Numbered from the stretch's first letter, positions 4,930 to 13,595 are shown. The stretch: DNA of 42,407 nucleotides from Chloroflexota bacterium (GCA_019456165.1 VRUJ01000039.1:1-42407), one strand, 5' to 3'. The notes: generated by a model not told the origin, from the sequence alone. Program-made: numbers and translations.

Positions 4930-7533
4930 TCAAGCTTCTCTTAGCGTCAAAACACTAGACCCGCCCCACCAGCCCAACAACTTGTTAGAAAACGAGCGCA
5001 ATAGAGTTGGCGGCTCCACGATCACCAATTTGTCGTCCATCTGCTCCCAATTGGCGCGCATGTGGATGCGCTTAGCCTGCCTAGCCGCATCCTTCAACCA
5101 GGTCATGAACGCGTCCGGGTCGTGGTCTTTGGTGCCTGCCAGCGTGAGCTGGTTGTCCCCCACCTTGACGCGCATGTTCCATTGGTATTTCAAGGGCGTG
5201 CGCGCAAAACCTTCCAATATGCTGGCCTGCACGATAGGCGGCGCGTCCGCATCGTTGGTCAGCAGCCTCAGCCGGTAACGGATACTGCGCACGTTGCCGC
5301 GGTTTATCGAAAGCGTGTCTTCCGGCGAGCTGTAGAAGGTCTCCGCCTGCGTCCACGCAGCCGTGCCGATGTCCTCATCCAACTGGTATTCCAAAGCCAC
5401 CTCAATGCCCGTGGTCAGCTTCTGCGAGATCAAGGTCACTTCCTTGATGAACTTGGGCAGCCTGGCCGCCCCCATATCAATATCCGCACACACCAAAACC
5501 GCCTCGTGCTGGAAGTTAATACCGCTGTCCTCCAGCGGGTTGAGCGTTTTCTTGGGCCACTCCTGGTAAACAATGTCCCCATTCACGCTTATCCACAATC
5601 TGGGACGTGTGCCCGGGTTATCCTGCCAAAAAATGTTCTGCACCCGTTTACCGCTGCCCCAGGCTCTGAAAATCTCATGCCACCCGAAGCGTGAATTGTT
5701 GTAAAACAGCAGCGAAGAAGTATTGCTGCCGCCCCCGTCCACGCAGGCGAAAAGCCCCGCCGGATGGCTGGCTAAGGCCGCGATCTTACCACCCCTGCCG
5801 CTGGGCAAGCCTGTGCCATTATCAGGCCCTATGGATGCCAGGTCGCGCCCCGCTTGTCTTTGCAGCGCAAAGCCTCCCCAGGAAAATACCAATTCAGTGT
5901 TGTGCACCAGCACAGCCTGGCCGTTATTCTCGGACTTGATTAAATCCAGCCCGATATTCATTTTGGTCACTCGGTGATTAGAAAGCGCGTACTCCCCATC
6001 AACCTTGAAGATCAACAATTGCCCGTCAAATGAGAGCATGTTCGTAATTAGGAAGCTGGAATCTCCCACCTCTATTTCCGTGCCGTATGCTAACGTATTG
6101 CCGTGCGTAACAGCAGTGGCGCGGCTTACATCCACAGAGTCATTCTCGGCTCTCCACATTTGAGGTCCGTCAACTGGATCATAATGCGTGTATAGAATGT
6201 CTGCTTTGTTTGTGCCGTCATCTGCAAAATCATGCGTTGGTGTTCCTGTCTCGTCAAATTGCATAGATAGGATGTTGGTACCTGGCCCTTGAGCGAAATA
6301 GGCGATGCTATCTATTACTGCAACAGAAGTGACTACGCTATCAATCTGGTCGCCTGACCCAGGAGAGATGTCTTGCCAGGCGTCACCCCCATAGATCACA
6401 TATTCGCTGTCTGTGGATGGGTTTAGTCCCCATGCCGTAGAAACTGTTATAACTCCCGCGGAAATGGTATCTGATATCAACCTGTGCTGCCCCTTACCAG
6501 TTCCGGCCACGATCTTGATATACCAGCCATTCCACTGGTCATCATCCCACGACCCATCCATGCCTTTGTTCGAGTCCGTGAGCGTAGTATTCCCGCCCGC
6601 GGTGGCCACGCCTCTCTCCCCATTCATCAAAAGCGTAGAAGCTGTGCTGGTATGCAGTCTATGCGGTGTCGAACCGCTGATCGCATAAAGAGCGCCTCCG
6701 AATTCAAAGAAATGCCATATACGGTCAATATCTGCGTCCGAAATCCGATAATACATTGTGAACGTCGCCCCCGCCCAGGTGGACCCATCCGAAGAATCTT
6801 TTGAGCCTGAGCCCCCCGCGTTCACGCCCAGCTCCCAATGGTTGGCCGCATTATCCGTGCTCGCTCCATAAACCACCACCCAATATTCCGTGCTGGCTAT
6901 CAAGTCAGCCGCCGCGGATAGGTCAACGGTGTAAAACTGGCTGATGAAGTCTGTTATCTCACTTACGGTCACAGAAGCCGATGCCGAGGTAATCAATACG
7001 AGAGGGTTAGCCCCATCATTGGCCCATATCTCGATCTTCAAAGCGCCGGGGCTGCCGATGCGCCTCAGCCACACCTCTACATTATCCGCCCCCATGTTGG
7101 AGCCTCCCACCGTGAACAGGGTCGCCGCATATCTCTCGTTTCCGGTCAGAGCTTGCCAATCCATATCCCCCGGCAGGTCCTTGAGTGCAGTGCGTAAGCC
7201 GCTGGCAAATTTCCACTGCAATGCGGGGATTATCTTGCCGTCCAGCATAGAAAATAAATTATGGCTGTCGAAGAACCTGGTAGCATCCAATGAGAAATCA
7301 TCCAAGCCCCTGCCGCCCACCGCGGTGCGCTGTTCGATGTGCGAATAACCCGGCGTCCAATCCCCAAACTTGGTGCCCCCTCCGCTGAAACGCAGCGTGG
7401 AGGGCGTCTCCGGGATCTCCTGGATGGCGCGTGGGCCGCCGTCCAGCCTCAGCCCCCAGGTCTGCACCCCGTCGCTCAAACTGAGGTCGTGGCTGGGATT
7501 CCTCTGCCCAACACCTACTTTTACATTAGTCAT
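4930..7533 (-). CDS. large phage structural protein, 867 aa (tail/receptor-type)
   Basis: Longest gene of the phage block. Near the N-terminus (about residues 115-230) lies a beta-sandwich-like segment with ERYAATLFTVGGSNMGADNV and EYWVVVYG, typical of carbohydrate-binding or choice-of-anchor modules. The middle (about 265-600) has repeated blade-like units (GGALYAISGS, GQLLIFKVDGEYAL, AGLFACVDGGG, RPRLWISVNGDIVY) that suggest a beta-propeller. The C-terminus (about 690-867) is a further beta-domain (IRYRLRLL, WNMRVKV). Together this fits a tail-tip, stopper or host-contact protein. The first bases are duplicated upstream at 7599-7636, next to a hairpin repeat. Confidence 0.65.
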   Translation of the reverse strand: MTNVKVGVGQRNPSHDLSLSDGVQTWGLRLDGGPRAIQEIPETPSTLRFSGGGTKFGDWTPGYSHIEQRTAVGGRGLDDFSLDATRFFDSHNLFSMLDGKIIPALQWKFASGLRTALKDLPGDMDWQALTGNERYAATLFTVGGSNMGADNVEVWLRRIGSPGALKIEIWANDGANPLVLITSASASVTVSEITDFISQFYTVDLSAAADLIASTEYWVVVYGASTDNAANHWELGVNAGGSGSKDSSDGSTWAGATFTMYYRISDADIDRIWHFFEFGGALYAISGSTPHRLHTSTASTLLMNGERGVATAGGNTTLTDSNKGMDGSWDDDQWNGWYIKIVAGTGKGQHRLISDTISAGVITVSTAWGLNPSTDSEYVIYGGDAWQDISPGSGDQIDSVVTSVAVIDSIAYFAQGPGTNILSMQFDETGTPTHDFADDGTNKADILYTHYDPVDGPQMWRAENDSVDVSRATAVTHGNTLAYGTEIEVGDSSFLITNMLSFDGQLLIFKVDGEYALSNHRVTKMNIGLDLIKSENNGQAVLVHNTELVFSWGGFALQRQAGRDLASIGPDNGTGLPSGRGGKIAALASHPAGLFACVDGGGSNTSSLLFYNNSRFGWHEIFRAWGSGKRVQNIFWQDNPGTRPRLWISVNGDIVYQEWPKKTLNPLEDSGINFQHEAVLVCADIDMGAARLPKFIKEVTLISQKLTTGIEVALEYQLDEDIGTAAWTQAETFYSSPEDTLSINRGNVRSIRYRLRLLTNDADAPPIVQASILEGFARTPLKYQWNMRVKVGDNQLTLAGTKDHDPDAFMTWLKDAARQAKRIHMRANWEQMDDKLVIVEPPTLLRSFSNKLLGWWGGSSVLTLREA

Positions 7534-7890
7534 TACTAATTCACCCTCAATCCATAATCCAAACGTTGGGGCGACCCTGGTGGTCGCCCATCCATGGGGT
7601 TTCTCTGCCCCGCGCCTACTTTCACGTTAGTCATCAAAAAAAAATCTCCGTATGGGCGGCATTCATTGTCGCCTGATCGCGTACCTTCTTGTAGGGGCGA
7701 GGCATGCCTCGTTCATGGACGTTTCAGCGCAGCTGAAACTCCAAACGACCTGTTTTTGGTCGTCGTCATCACAATTCTCCGTATGGGCGGCCTTCATGGT
7801 CGCCCGTTCTGGGGGTCGCCTGTCCGCGTACCTTCCCGTAGGGACTCAGCGTTGCTGCGCCCTGTGCTCCAAACGACCGCAGGTCGTCAG
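7534..7890. repeat. nest of hairpin repeats plus duplicated gene start
   Basis: This 357-base gap holds no credible gene. It contains GGGGCGACC..GGTCGCCC (7566-7590), a decayed second copy of the start of the 867-residue gene (7599-7636, still reading MTNVKVGAGQRNP before a stop), GGGCGGC repeats at about 7652 and 7783-7809, and GGGGCGAGGCATGCCTCG (7694-7711). It also holds GTTTCAGC..GCTGAAAC (7721-7738) followed by CCAA and ACGACC..GGTCGT, and a last group at 7838-7888 ending CGACCGCAGGTCG. Confidence 0.75.
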
Positions 7891-8751
7891 TCATGTTGTA
7901 TCCCCAATTATCATCAATTTAGCGGAACGTCTGGGTGTCCATACTGGGAAAGCGGTTTTGGCGCGTTCAAGTTCGACCTTGGCGTCGTTCCAGCGCTCCA
8001 GCAAGAAAGGATCTCCACCCCCAGCGCGTGAGTTCTGCCAGCGCAATGCCCTCTCCACTCCAACTGCCACCGCTAATTCCGGAGTGATCGTCTCGCTGAC
8101 CACGTCATCATAGTCGCTCAGACGCGGGTGCGCATCCTTGTACCACACGCGTATATCCCGGCTGGATGTTGGCTGAGATTTGAAGATGATCAAGCCTGTT
8201 GAGCCGGGCGCAGCCGGTACGAAATCCCAATCATAGACCCGCACCCAGCGGTTGTCATTGCCATCACCCGTCTTGCCCTGTATATCTACCGCCAACGGTC
8301 TGCGCCGCTTCCAGGCCACCGCGGCGGCATATTCGGTTTTGCTGCTTTCTGTGTCCAATGTAGTCGTATCCACCAATGCGATATCACCCAGCGCCCTCAA
8401 CGCCGCGTTGACCAATTCAATCATGCTATGCAGGGGGTAATACGCATTCACGAATCCGAATGTATCTCCGCTGGCTATCGCCGCAGTGAGTGAATCTATA
8501 GTGAATGTGCCATCAGAACCATCATCATCGTAAGCGCTGATGCGGCTAAACTCACCCTCCGGAGCAGCGCCCGCGCCCGCCGCATCCCGTATCACAAACA
8601 ACGCTCCGTCCTTCCAATCGTCGTCGCCGTACTGTCCTTGCAGTTTGCTATCCACAGCCGTGGTCGTACTGCCACCTGTGGCCGTGCTGGCCGTCAGCTG
8701 CCCTAGCTCTGTGTAAATCGCCTGCACTAAATTAGATAAGTTGAATGCCAT
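7891..8751 (-). CDS. head-tail connector-type phage protein, 286 aa
   Basis: The ATG at 8751 is preferred over one at 8772 because AAGGGAG lies 6-7 bases before it. It begins MAFNLSNLVQAIYTELGQL and contains IELVNAALRALGDIALVD, a helical segment often seen in adaptor/connector proteins, then beta-rich parts (WVRVYDWDFVPAAPGSTGLI, RDIRVWYKDAHPRLSDYDD). Position between the capsid side and the large tail protein supports a neck or connector role. I cannot assign it to a named family with certainty. Confidence 0.55.
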   Translation of the reverse strand: MAFNLSNLVQAIYTELGQLTASTATGGSTTTAVDSKLQGQYGDDDWKDGALFVIRDAAGAGAAPEGEFSRISAYDDDGSDGTFTIDSLTAAIASGDTFGFVNAYYPLHSMIELVNAALRALGDIALVDTTTLDTESSKTEYAAAVAWKRRRPLAVDIQGKTGDGNDNRWVRVYDWDFVPAAPGSTGLIIFKSQPTSSRDIRVWYKDAHPRLSDYDDVVSETITPELAVAVGVERALRWQNSRAGGGDPFLLERWNDAKVELERAKTAFPVWTPRRSAKLMIIGDTT

Positions 8752-8753
8752 AA

Positions 8754-9464
8754 TTACTCTCCCTTGATCCAATCTTCGTAAGTCCCCACTTCAAAAACGT
8801 CTAGTTTGGTGCCTGGTGTCAAATTTATTATCTTTCGTCCATCTGTTTCCCACACCCTTCGTGCTGCCTCATACGACCTGGAAGTGCCTTCCAATTCCGG
8901 TGCCGCGAAAATGTGCCCCGACTCAAAATATTCAACATGGAAATGATCCACGTCCTCGCCCTCGGCTACAAAAGTAGCTCCTGGCTTCTTGTCTGTCATT
9001 CCAGAGTAGTTGTGGTCAACTCCCACAAGCAGCGCTGTAGTGAATCCCATGTAATAGGCGATCTGCAAATTGGCAAAAGTAACCGTGCCTCCCATGATCA
9101 CGCATTCGTTGATATCCGTTGAGAACCCAGCCTCCACGACACAATTGATTTGGTTGCTTCCCGGTACAGGGAAACCTCTGCGAATGAACATCTCTCTGGG
9201 TGCATACCCCGTGGAGAACTCCGTTCTCCTTGGGAGTTCGCGAAGCGAACTCCACGCCATCAAGCGCGGCGTACACGAATGGATCATGTACTGGTCGATC
9301 ACCGTGTAGTAGGTGGAAGTAAATCCATCCAGTAAGAAGATCTTATTGGCCCCAAATGAAGGATATTTTTTCAATAATTCCAATGGTGTGTCTTTCAAAC
9401 TCGGCCCATTACCGATTACCACACATATCTCGCCAGTATGAATATCCTTGAATTTTCTCAGCAT
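8754..9464 (-). CDS. DUF115/MptE-like protein in phage glycan cassette
   Basis: 236 residues. The N-terminal VVIGNGPSLKDTPLELLKKY is the hallmark of DUF115-type proteins (MptE-like pyrophosphokinases and Maf-type sugar transferases). SFGANKIFLL, CVIMGGTVTFANLQIAYYMG and ALLVGVDHNYSG follow, all typical of the fold. It is the last of four coupled genes (its ATG overlaps the previous stop, TGATG), so it probably works with them on a sugar or other surface modification. A 45-bp hairpin repeat is inserted in frame (residues about 71-85), changing the protein without breaking it. The sugar-transfer role is inferred. Confidence 0.7.
   Translation of the reverse strand: MLRKFKDIHTGEICVVIGNGPSLKDTPLELLKKYPSFGANKIFLLDGFTSTYYTVIDQYMIHSCTPRLMAWSSLRELPRRTEFSTGYAPREMFIRRGFPVPGSNQINCVVEAGFSTDINECVIMGGTVTFANLQIAYYMGFTTALLVGVDHNYSGMTDKKPGATFVAEGEDVDHFHVEYFESGHIFAAPELEGTSRSYEAARRVWETDGRKIINLTPGTKLDVFEVGTYEDWIKGE
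9211..9255. repeat. two-hairpin repeat inside a coding frame
   Basis: 45 bases. Read on the minus strand it follows the 3918/4042 skeleton: GTGGAGTTC, stem 1, GAACTCCCAA, GGAGAAC..GTTCTCC. The stem bases are changed but pairing is kept. The length is a multiple of three, so the surrounding gene stays open. Confidence 0.75.
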
Positions 9465-10087
9465 CAGCTTGACCTCTCAAATACCGCGCTGATACCGTAA
9501 ACCAGCACACAACGCCAACCCTTTTCCTGGCTTATCACCCGGAAAGCATCCTGTACGCCCTCAAAGTGGGCGTCGTAGTTATCTAACAAAATGTATTTGC
9601 TCACCAACCCTTTCGCCAAATCCCAATCCCTCAAGACCCCCGCCTCGCTGTGATCCCCATCCAGGAAGGCTGAAACAAACTTCCCTGTTACCTCCGTTTC
9701 CTCGGATTTCCCCACAATTAACTCAACTCGATCCTGTACCCCAAATGCTTCCATGTTCTCCCAGAAGATAGTCTCATCGAGCATAATCCCGCTTTCTGGG
9801 TCAGGTTTACCGTAATAACCTGTCATTGGATCAATACACACCAGCTTTCCTGCCAAGTTGTAATGTCGTTTTACCAGCGCAGCCAAAATTGCTGAACCGC
9901 CAAATAACGAACCGATCTCCAGATGATCTCCGTTTCCGGCGTTGCGAATCACCTGCGCCAAAACTCCATGATCGGCGGCGTGCCCGGCTATGCGCCCAAT
10001 TATCGATGCAGAAATCTCGCTGCCCAAATCAACGCCGAGTGGATATGCAACCTCTAACGGGAAAAAGGCATTGTGATTCCACTTCAT
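9464..10087 (-). CDS. class I SAM-dependent methyltransferase (Methyltransf_24 type)
   Basis: 207 residues. SAM-binding motif I is visible as HLEIGSLFGGSAILAALV (about 55-72), followed by an acidic strand end (LVCIDPMTGYYG). SAFLDGDHSEAGVLRDWDLA matches the DGDHxxxxVxxDx signature of the Methyltransf_24 family, often linked to sugar or cell-surface modification. It overlaps the upstream gene by ATGA and the downstream gene by one base, so the four genes of the cassette are translated together. The substrate is unknown; a sugar made or carried by the neighbouring glycosyltransferase is likely. Confidence 0.75.
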   Translation of the reverse strand: MKWNHNAFFPLEVAYPLGVDLGSEISASIIGRIAGHAADHGVLAQVIRNAGNGDHLEIGSLFGGSAILAALVKRHYNLAGKLVCIDPMTGYYGKPDPESGIMLDETIFWENMEAFGVQDRVELIVGKSEETEVTGKFVSAFLDGDHSEAGVLRDWDLAKGLVSKYILLDNYDAHFEGVQDAFRVISQEKGWRCVLVYGISAVFERSS

Positions 10088-10578
10088 CGTTTTAACCCCA
10101 CAACGTGGTGCTGCTCCGCCTGATATGTTTTTCCTTCCAAGCTGATTTGATAGGTATACACTCGCGCGAACCTGACCGCCAAACCTGCTGCGTGCATGTC
10201 CCCACGCAGCCTGCTCATCGTGAAGGCGCTGAGATTGAATGTCTCTTCGTTGACCTGCAAACCGAATAAGTGCTGCAGCGCAAATGGCGAGGGTTGTTCT
10301 GGGTCAATCATCTGCCGTGCAAACCACTCTGCTGATGGGACGTGCACGTGCAGTTCAGCTTCTGCTTTGAGAAGCTCCCTCCATTTCTTCAAAGTATCGA
10401 TTACTGCCAGGTTGGCTACACGTTGTAGGACGAAATAAGCTAGCACCCCATCATATTTGCCTCTGAATTTCTTGGGCGGGTCAAACACGTTCCAGACCGG
10501 GGATTGAATTTCAGCGTCCCTCCACAGCTTACTTTGCGCCACTTCAACCGCGCCGAATCCCATTGCTAACGTTTTCAT
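10084..10578 (-). CDS. methyltransferase-like protein lacking the SAM loop
   Basis: The start at 10578 (MKTLAMGFGAVEVAQSKLW) overlaps the glycosyltransferase stop as ATGA. An upstream frame extension to 10686 is rejected because it only repeats glycosyltransferase DNA. The 164 residues contain YDGVLAYFVLQRVANLAVID and LKKWRELLKAEAELHVHVPS, which match motifs IV to post-III of Methyltransf_11-like proteins. The glycine-rich SAM motif I that should precede them is absent, replaced by a short segment. It may be a pseudo-enzyme or a partner of the next methyltransferase. Confidence 0.6.
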   Translation of the reverse strand: MKTLAMGFGAVEVAQSKLWRDAEIQSPVWNVFDPPKKFRGKYDGVLAYFVLQRVANLAVIDTLKKWRELLKAEAELHVHVPSAEWFARQMIDPEQPSPFALQHLFGLQVNEETFNLSAFTMSRLRGDMHAAGLAVRFARVYTYQISLEGKTYQAEQHHVVGLKR

Positions 10579-11387
10579 ATTTGCCCCCCGGCTGCTCCTG
10601 ATCCGGCAGACTTTTTCATTCGATAATCTTTGCCGCGAACAACCCTCCAATCCAGATGGCCGCACTCGATACTGGTATCCACCCACAAGCTGTACCCCAC
10701 CCGCTTGGCCATCTCAAAGAAAGCCATATCCTCAGTGCGGTTATATTCCGAGAAAAAGAAAGGCACATCTACAACCTCTTTGGGCAGCCAAACCCTTTGG
10801 TGCCAGATTCCATCTTTTACTTTTCCATCCAAATCGGATACCTGCTCGCCGAACACATCTCCACGGATATCTTCGCGGTGCACAGGCACGATCCCGCCAG
10901 AAGCGCGCTGCAAAGCAACGTAACTTTGGTCTATCGTCTCAAACACTTCACGGTGGATAAGCGCACAGTTCATACCCATTGCGTCCACTTCCAAAATCTC
11001 TCCCCGTTCCCAATCTCTAATATTAATATAGCGCCCGTCAGGCAAGCGGCGGTATGCGACTGGTCTAAAAGGTTTTTTTTTCATGAAGTAAAGCCCTGAA
11101 ACAACCTTTCTTTGGCTCCCCGCGGTATCCAAAAGCCGGTTCAATGTCCCCGCAGGATTGATGTTATCCGCGTCCTGCCAGTAGGTCCAGTCGGCATCAC
11201 TCTTAAGCATCCGGCGCACAATTGCATTACGGTTGCGGTCGGCAGCCATACTGCTCTCACATACCGGTCCCATTATTTCTACGCCAGATTTAAGCGCCGC
11301 GCCGATCTGCTCTACCAGCGGCACCCAAAACTCTGGGGGCTGTGAGCCGAAAGCGGGGATGCATAATGCTACTTTAGTCTTCTGCAT
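10575..11387 (-). CDS. GT-A type glycosyltransferase in the phage operon
   Basis: 270 residues. The N-terminus KVALCIPAFG and the segment RNRNAIVRRMLKSDADWTYW followed by QDADNINPAG carry the GT-A nucleotide-sugar pattern. Asp72-Ala-Asp74 fit the metal-binding DxD. VDAMGMNCALIHREVFETI (about 135-153) and EYNRTEDMAFFEMAKRVGY (about 214-232) match the acceptor and catalytic regions of GT2-like phage enzymes (EDxxF). It lies right after the capsid gene and is coupled to three further genes, so it may modify the virion surface or host glycan. Donor and acceptor cannot be read. Confidence 0.7.
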   Translation of the reverse strand: MQKTKVALCIPAFGSQPPEFWVPLVEQIGAALKSGVEIMGPVCESSMAADRNRNAIVRRMLKSDADWTYWQDADNINPAGTLNRLLDTAGSQRKVVSGLYFMKKKPFRPVAYRRLPDGRYINIRDWERGEILEVDAMGMNCALIHREVFETIDQSYVALQRASGGIVPVHREDIRGDVFGEQVSDLDGKVKDGIWHQRVWLPKEVVDVPFFFSEYNRTEDMAFFEMAKRVGYSLWVDTSIECGHLDWRVVRGKDYRMKKSAGSGAAGGQI

Positions 11388-11410
11388 GGAATTTATTCTT
11401 ATTCTCGTCA

Positions 11411-11440
11411 GACCTGACAGGTTTCCAAACCTGTCAGGTC
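11411..11440. repeat. perfect 30-bp palindrome between capsid and glycosyltransferase genes
   Basis: Arms GACCTGACAGGTTT and AAACCTGTCAGGTC around CC. No T-run follows on the minus strand, so a dispersed repeat is more likely than a terminator. It could slow read-through or protect RNA ends. Confidence 0.75.
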
Positions 11441-11453
11441 TTGAATTTGACTA

Positions 11454-12584
11454 CTAAGTTGTGATCCCAGTGATCTTGCCGTGCGCTTTATCGTTGGCCG
11501 CCAACAGCGAGAATTCACCCACTACTTCGCCTTTCAGGCTGTCTCCGGCACGCGCCAACTCGTAGGTTTCGAAGGGACGCAGGGTGTAAAAACCCACCTT
11601 CCCCGATTCAAGTACGTAGGCTTCACTGGTTGGGCACCAGCGGTCCATCACCAATTCCAGCTCGCCGTATTGCGTCATCACCCGTTCGATTGCGTTCAAG
11701 CCAAGTTTATTCTCATCCTGGCTCACGCGCACAAAACTGGAGGAATCCAGCAAATTGCGCAGATCATTCGCCACGCGCGGGTTCATCACCAGCAAGTCCG
11801 GATAACCCCCATCCACGATGACCTCTTCCATCAGGTTGTCTACATCCGCCTTGGTGATTGCGCCTCCCGCAGCGACCGTGTTGTCGGTGATGAAGGTACC
11901 CAAATTCCCCATCGAACGCGGCGCGCTGGCGCTGCCTGCATCCCTTACGCCATGGAAAGCAGAACGTTCCACCAGGCGCAGCAAGTGGGGGACAGCTTTG
12001 TTGGACTGGTACATGAATTCGTCATCAATCCCGTACTGCGAGATAGCCTGCTGCGTGCCCGATACCTGGATTGCCTTCTGGAAGATGCTGGTGTAGTTGA
12101 ACGGAGCGGTGATGTCTCCTATGGGGCCGTAGTCTGCGTCATCGCCCTCTAAACGCGCCATACCCACGATCTCAATGCTCACCGTCGCCCCGTGGGTGGC
12201 GTTCGTACCGCCGTAAGAACGCGAGTAAACCACAATTTGGTTGCTGGTTGTGTTGGCGCTCTTCACTACCAGATACTCACTGTCCAGTTTGATCACATGC
12301 CCATCCTGGAAAACCGAAGCGTCTGCAACTGTGAGAGTTGTAGCCGTGGTAGTGATGGTCGTTCCGTGGTTGGCTGTAGTCTCCAGGGGATCAAGCTCAT
12401 CCTCAAGCAATTCGATCTTATAGCCGTTCAGACGGACCTTGAATTTCTCACGCGCCCCATCTAATCCCAAACGAGAAATCAGAGGCGTATCCCGAGGATC
12501 GACCATCTGGATGACATCACTGATCACACGTGCATGTGCGGTTGTGTCTGTATAAGTTGTTTTTGGTTGGTCTATTACTGCCAT
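11454..12584 (-). CDS. major capsid protein, SU10/DUF5309 type
   Basis: 376 residues starting MAVIDQPKTTYTDTTAHARV with GGGAG 8 bases upstream. The N-terminal segment DVIQMVDPRDTPLISRLG and the later RSAFHGVRDAGSASAPRSMG, GGYPDLLVMNPRVANDLRNL and ERVMTQYGELELVMDRWCP are the recurring blocks of HK97-fold capsid proteins of the SU10/DUF5309 group. These normally span 300-400 residues. It follows directly on the scaffold-like gene (65 bases). The C-terminus LLAANDKAHGKITGI is complete, so this gene seems intact. Confidence 0.8.
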   Translation of the reverse strand: MAVIDQPKTTYTDTTAHARVISDVIQMVDPRDTPLISRLGLDGAREKFKVRLNGYKIELLEDELDPLETTANHGTTITTTATTLTVADASVFQDGHVIKLDSEYLVVKSANTTSNQIVVYSRSYGGTNATHGATVSIEIVGMARLEGDDADYGPIGDITAPFNYTSIFQKAIQVSGTQQAISQYGIDDEFMYQSNKAVPHLLRLVERSAFHGVRDAGSASAPRSMGNLGTFITDNTVAAGGAITKADVDNLMEEVIVDGGYPDLLVMNPRVANDLRNLLDSSSFVRVSQDENKLGLNAIERVMTQYGELELVMDRWCPTSEAYVLESGKVGFYTLRPFETYELARAGDSLKGEVVGEFSLLAANDKAHGKITGITT

Positions 12585-12649
12585 TTAAATAGCTCCCATT
12601 TTCTTACAAGTAATTTCAAGACCGGATTTCGAAATTTCTTTCCGGTCAG

Positions 12650-13297
12650 TTAATATACGTCCAAGCCTTTTTGCCGGAATTCACGTTTCAACTCCAGTAG
12701 TGAGTTCACATCTCCGGGGCGCAGTCGTTTTTTGCGCAGGTCATATTCACCCTGCAAGTCTGGCTCAACCAGACCGCCTCCGCTGGGTTGGGTTACAGTC
12801 GCCGCGCTGGCTTTTGGCCGCTGGCTTCTGCGCAGCGCTAATTCGGTAATATCCCCAAGCATATTCATATAACCTTCCACATCCGGAGCATAATCTCCAC
12901 TGTGAAGCATTGTTTGTATCTCGGGGTCATTTTCCAAACCGCTGGTTGCTAGCAGCGCCTGCATTTTATTCTCCAGCCATTTCTCAACATCTTCCGCAGA
13001 ACCCTGCTTGGCTGTCTTTCCTTCACTGACTTCATCCAATGTTTGTTGGAAATCACTCAGCGTACCGAATTGACGCTCCAACTGCGTCCAGCGTTTATCT
13101 TTTGCGCTTTGAAATCTGCGCTCGACCTCTGCTGCGATGTGAGCCTCCAAGTGCTGTTCAAACTCCGGGGTTAACGGCTGTTCAGGGGAGTTCGCTGTAT
13201 TTGAAGTTTGCTGGTCGCCTGAAATTGCCGAAACCTGCTCTTGAGTTTGTTTGTCAGCCTCCGGCTCTCTCGCGCCGCTCTCCAATTTTTCAGTCAT
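12650..13297 (-). CDS. capsid scaffold-like protein
   Basis: 215 residues, first gene of the phage block. It has an acidic, Gln/Glu-rich disordered N-terminus (MTEKLESGAREPEADKQTQE) and a long helical centre (EFEQHLEAHIAAEVERRFQS, EKWLENKMQALLATSG). A final basic stretch reads KKRLRPGDVNSLLELKREFR. Acidic front, helical body and basic tail just before a capsid gene is the classic profile of phage scaffolding proteins. AAGGAG 7 bases before the ATG supports the start. The portal and terminase normally found upstream are missing; chromosomal sequence begins within 300 bases. Confidence 0.65.
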   Translation of the reverse strand: MTEKLESGAREPEADKQTQEQVSAISGDQQTSNTANSPEQPLTPEFEQHLEAHIAAEVERRFQSAKDKRWTQLERQFGTLSDFQQTLDEVSEGKTAKQGSAEDVEKWLENKMQALLATSGLENDPEIQTMLHSGDYAPDVEGYMNMLGDITELALRRSQRPKASAATVTQPSGGGLVEPDLQGEYDLRKKRLRPGDVNSLLELKREFRQKGLDVY

Positions 13298-13469
13298 TTA
13301 CTTCTCCTTCCACGATCTAATTCTCTTAGATAAATCATCCCTGCTTAGACGCGGCCAAATATAGCACATATGTTCTGGGGCGGGAGGTAACAACCTTTTA
13401 ATTCAAGGTCTTGACAGGAATTGTTTCTCTCCTTGGATATTGACAACTCTTTTATTCACATGGCATCAA

Positions 13470-13530
13470 CCGTATGACCTATCTTTATCGGCGTTCATCT
13501 GTATCCATCCGCGGTTATTTTCCATCATTT
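13470..13530. repeat. fossil dispersed repeat (GCGTTCATCTG..CATCCGCGGTT)
   Basis: ATCGGCGTTCATCTGTATCC followed by ATCCGCGGTTAT resembles a repeat widely scattered in bacterial intergenic DNA. Recognised from memory only. Apart from the rpsU promoter and leader, the rest of 13298-13815 shows nothing coding. Confidence 0.35.
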
Positions 13531-13566
13531 CCCTTATCAAATTCATCCCAATTTATTTAGATTCGT

Positions 13567-13595
13567 TTGACGTTCCCTCCAGTTGCAGGTATAAT
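13567..13595 (+). promoter_or_regulatory. sigma70-type promoter of rpsU
   Basis: TTGACG (13567-13572), 17-base spacer, TATAAT (13590-13595). Transcription would start near 13602 and give a leader of about 210 bases before rpsU. Confidence 0.75.

Noticed and set aside
11411..11440. Terminator after the capsid gene
   Set aside because: The palindrome is perfect but has no T-run on the minus strand, and operon genes continue after it.
13412..13440. Second promoter before rpsU (TTGACA)
   Set aside because: A good -35 is present, but no acceptable -10 lies 16-18 bases downstream.
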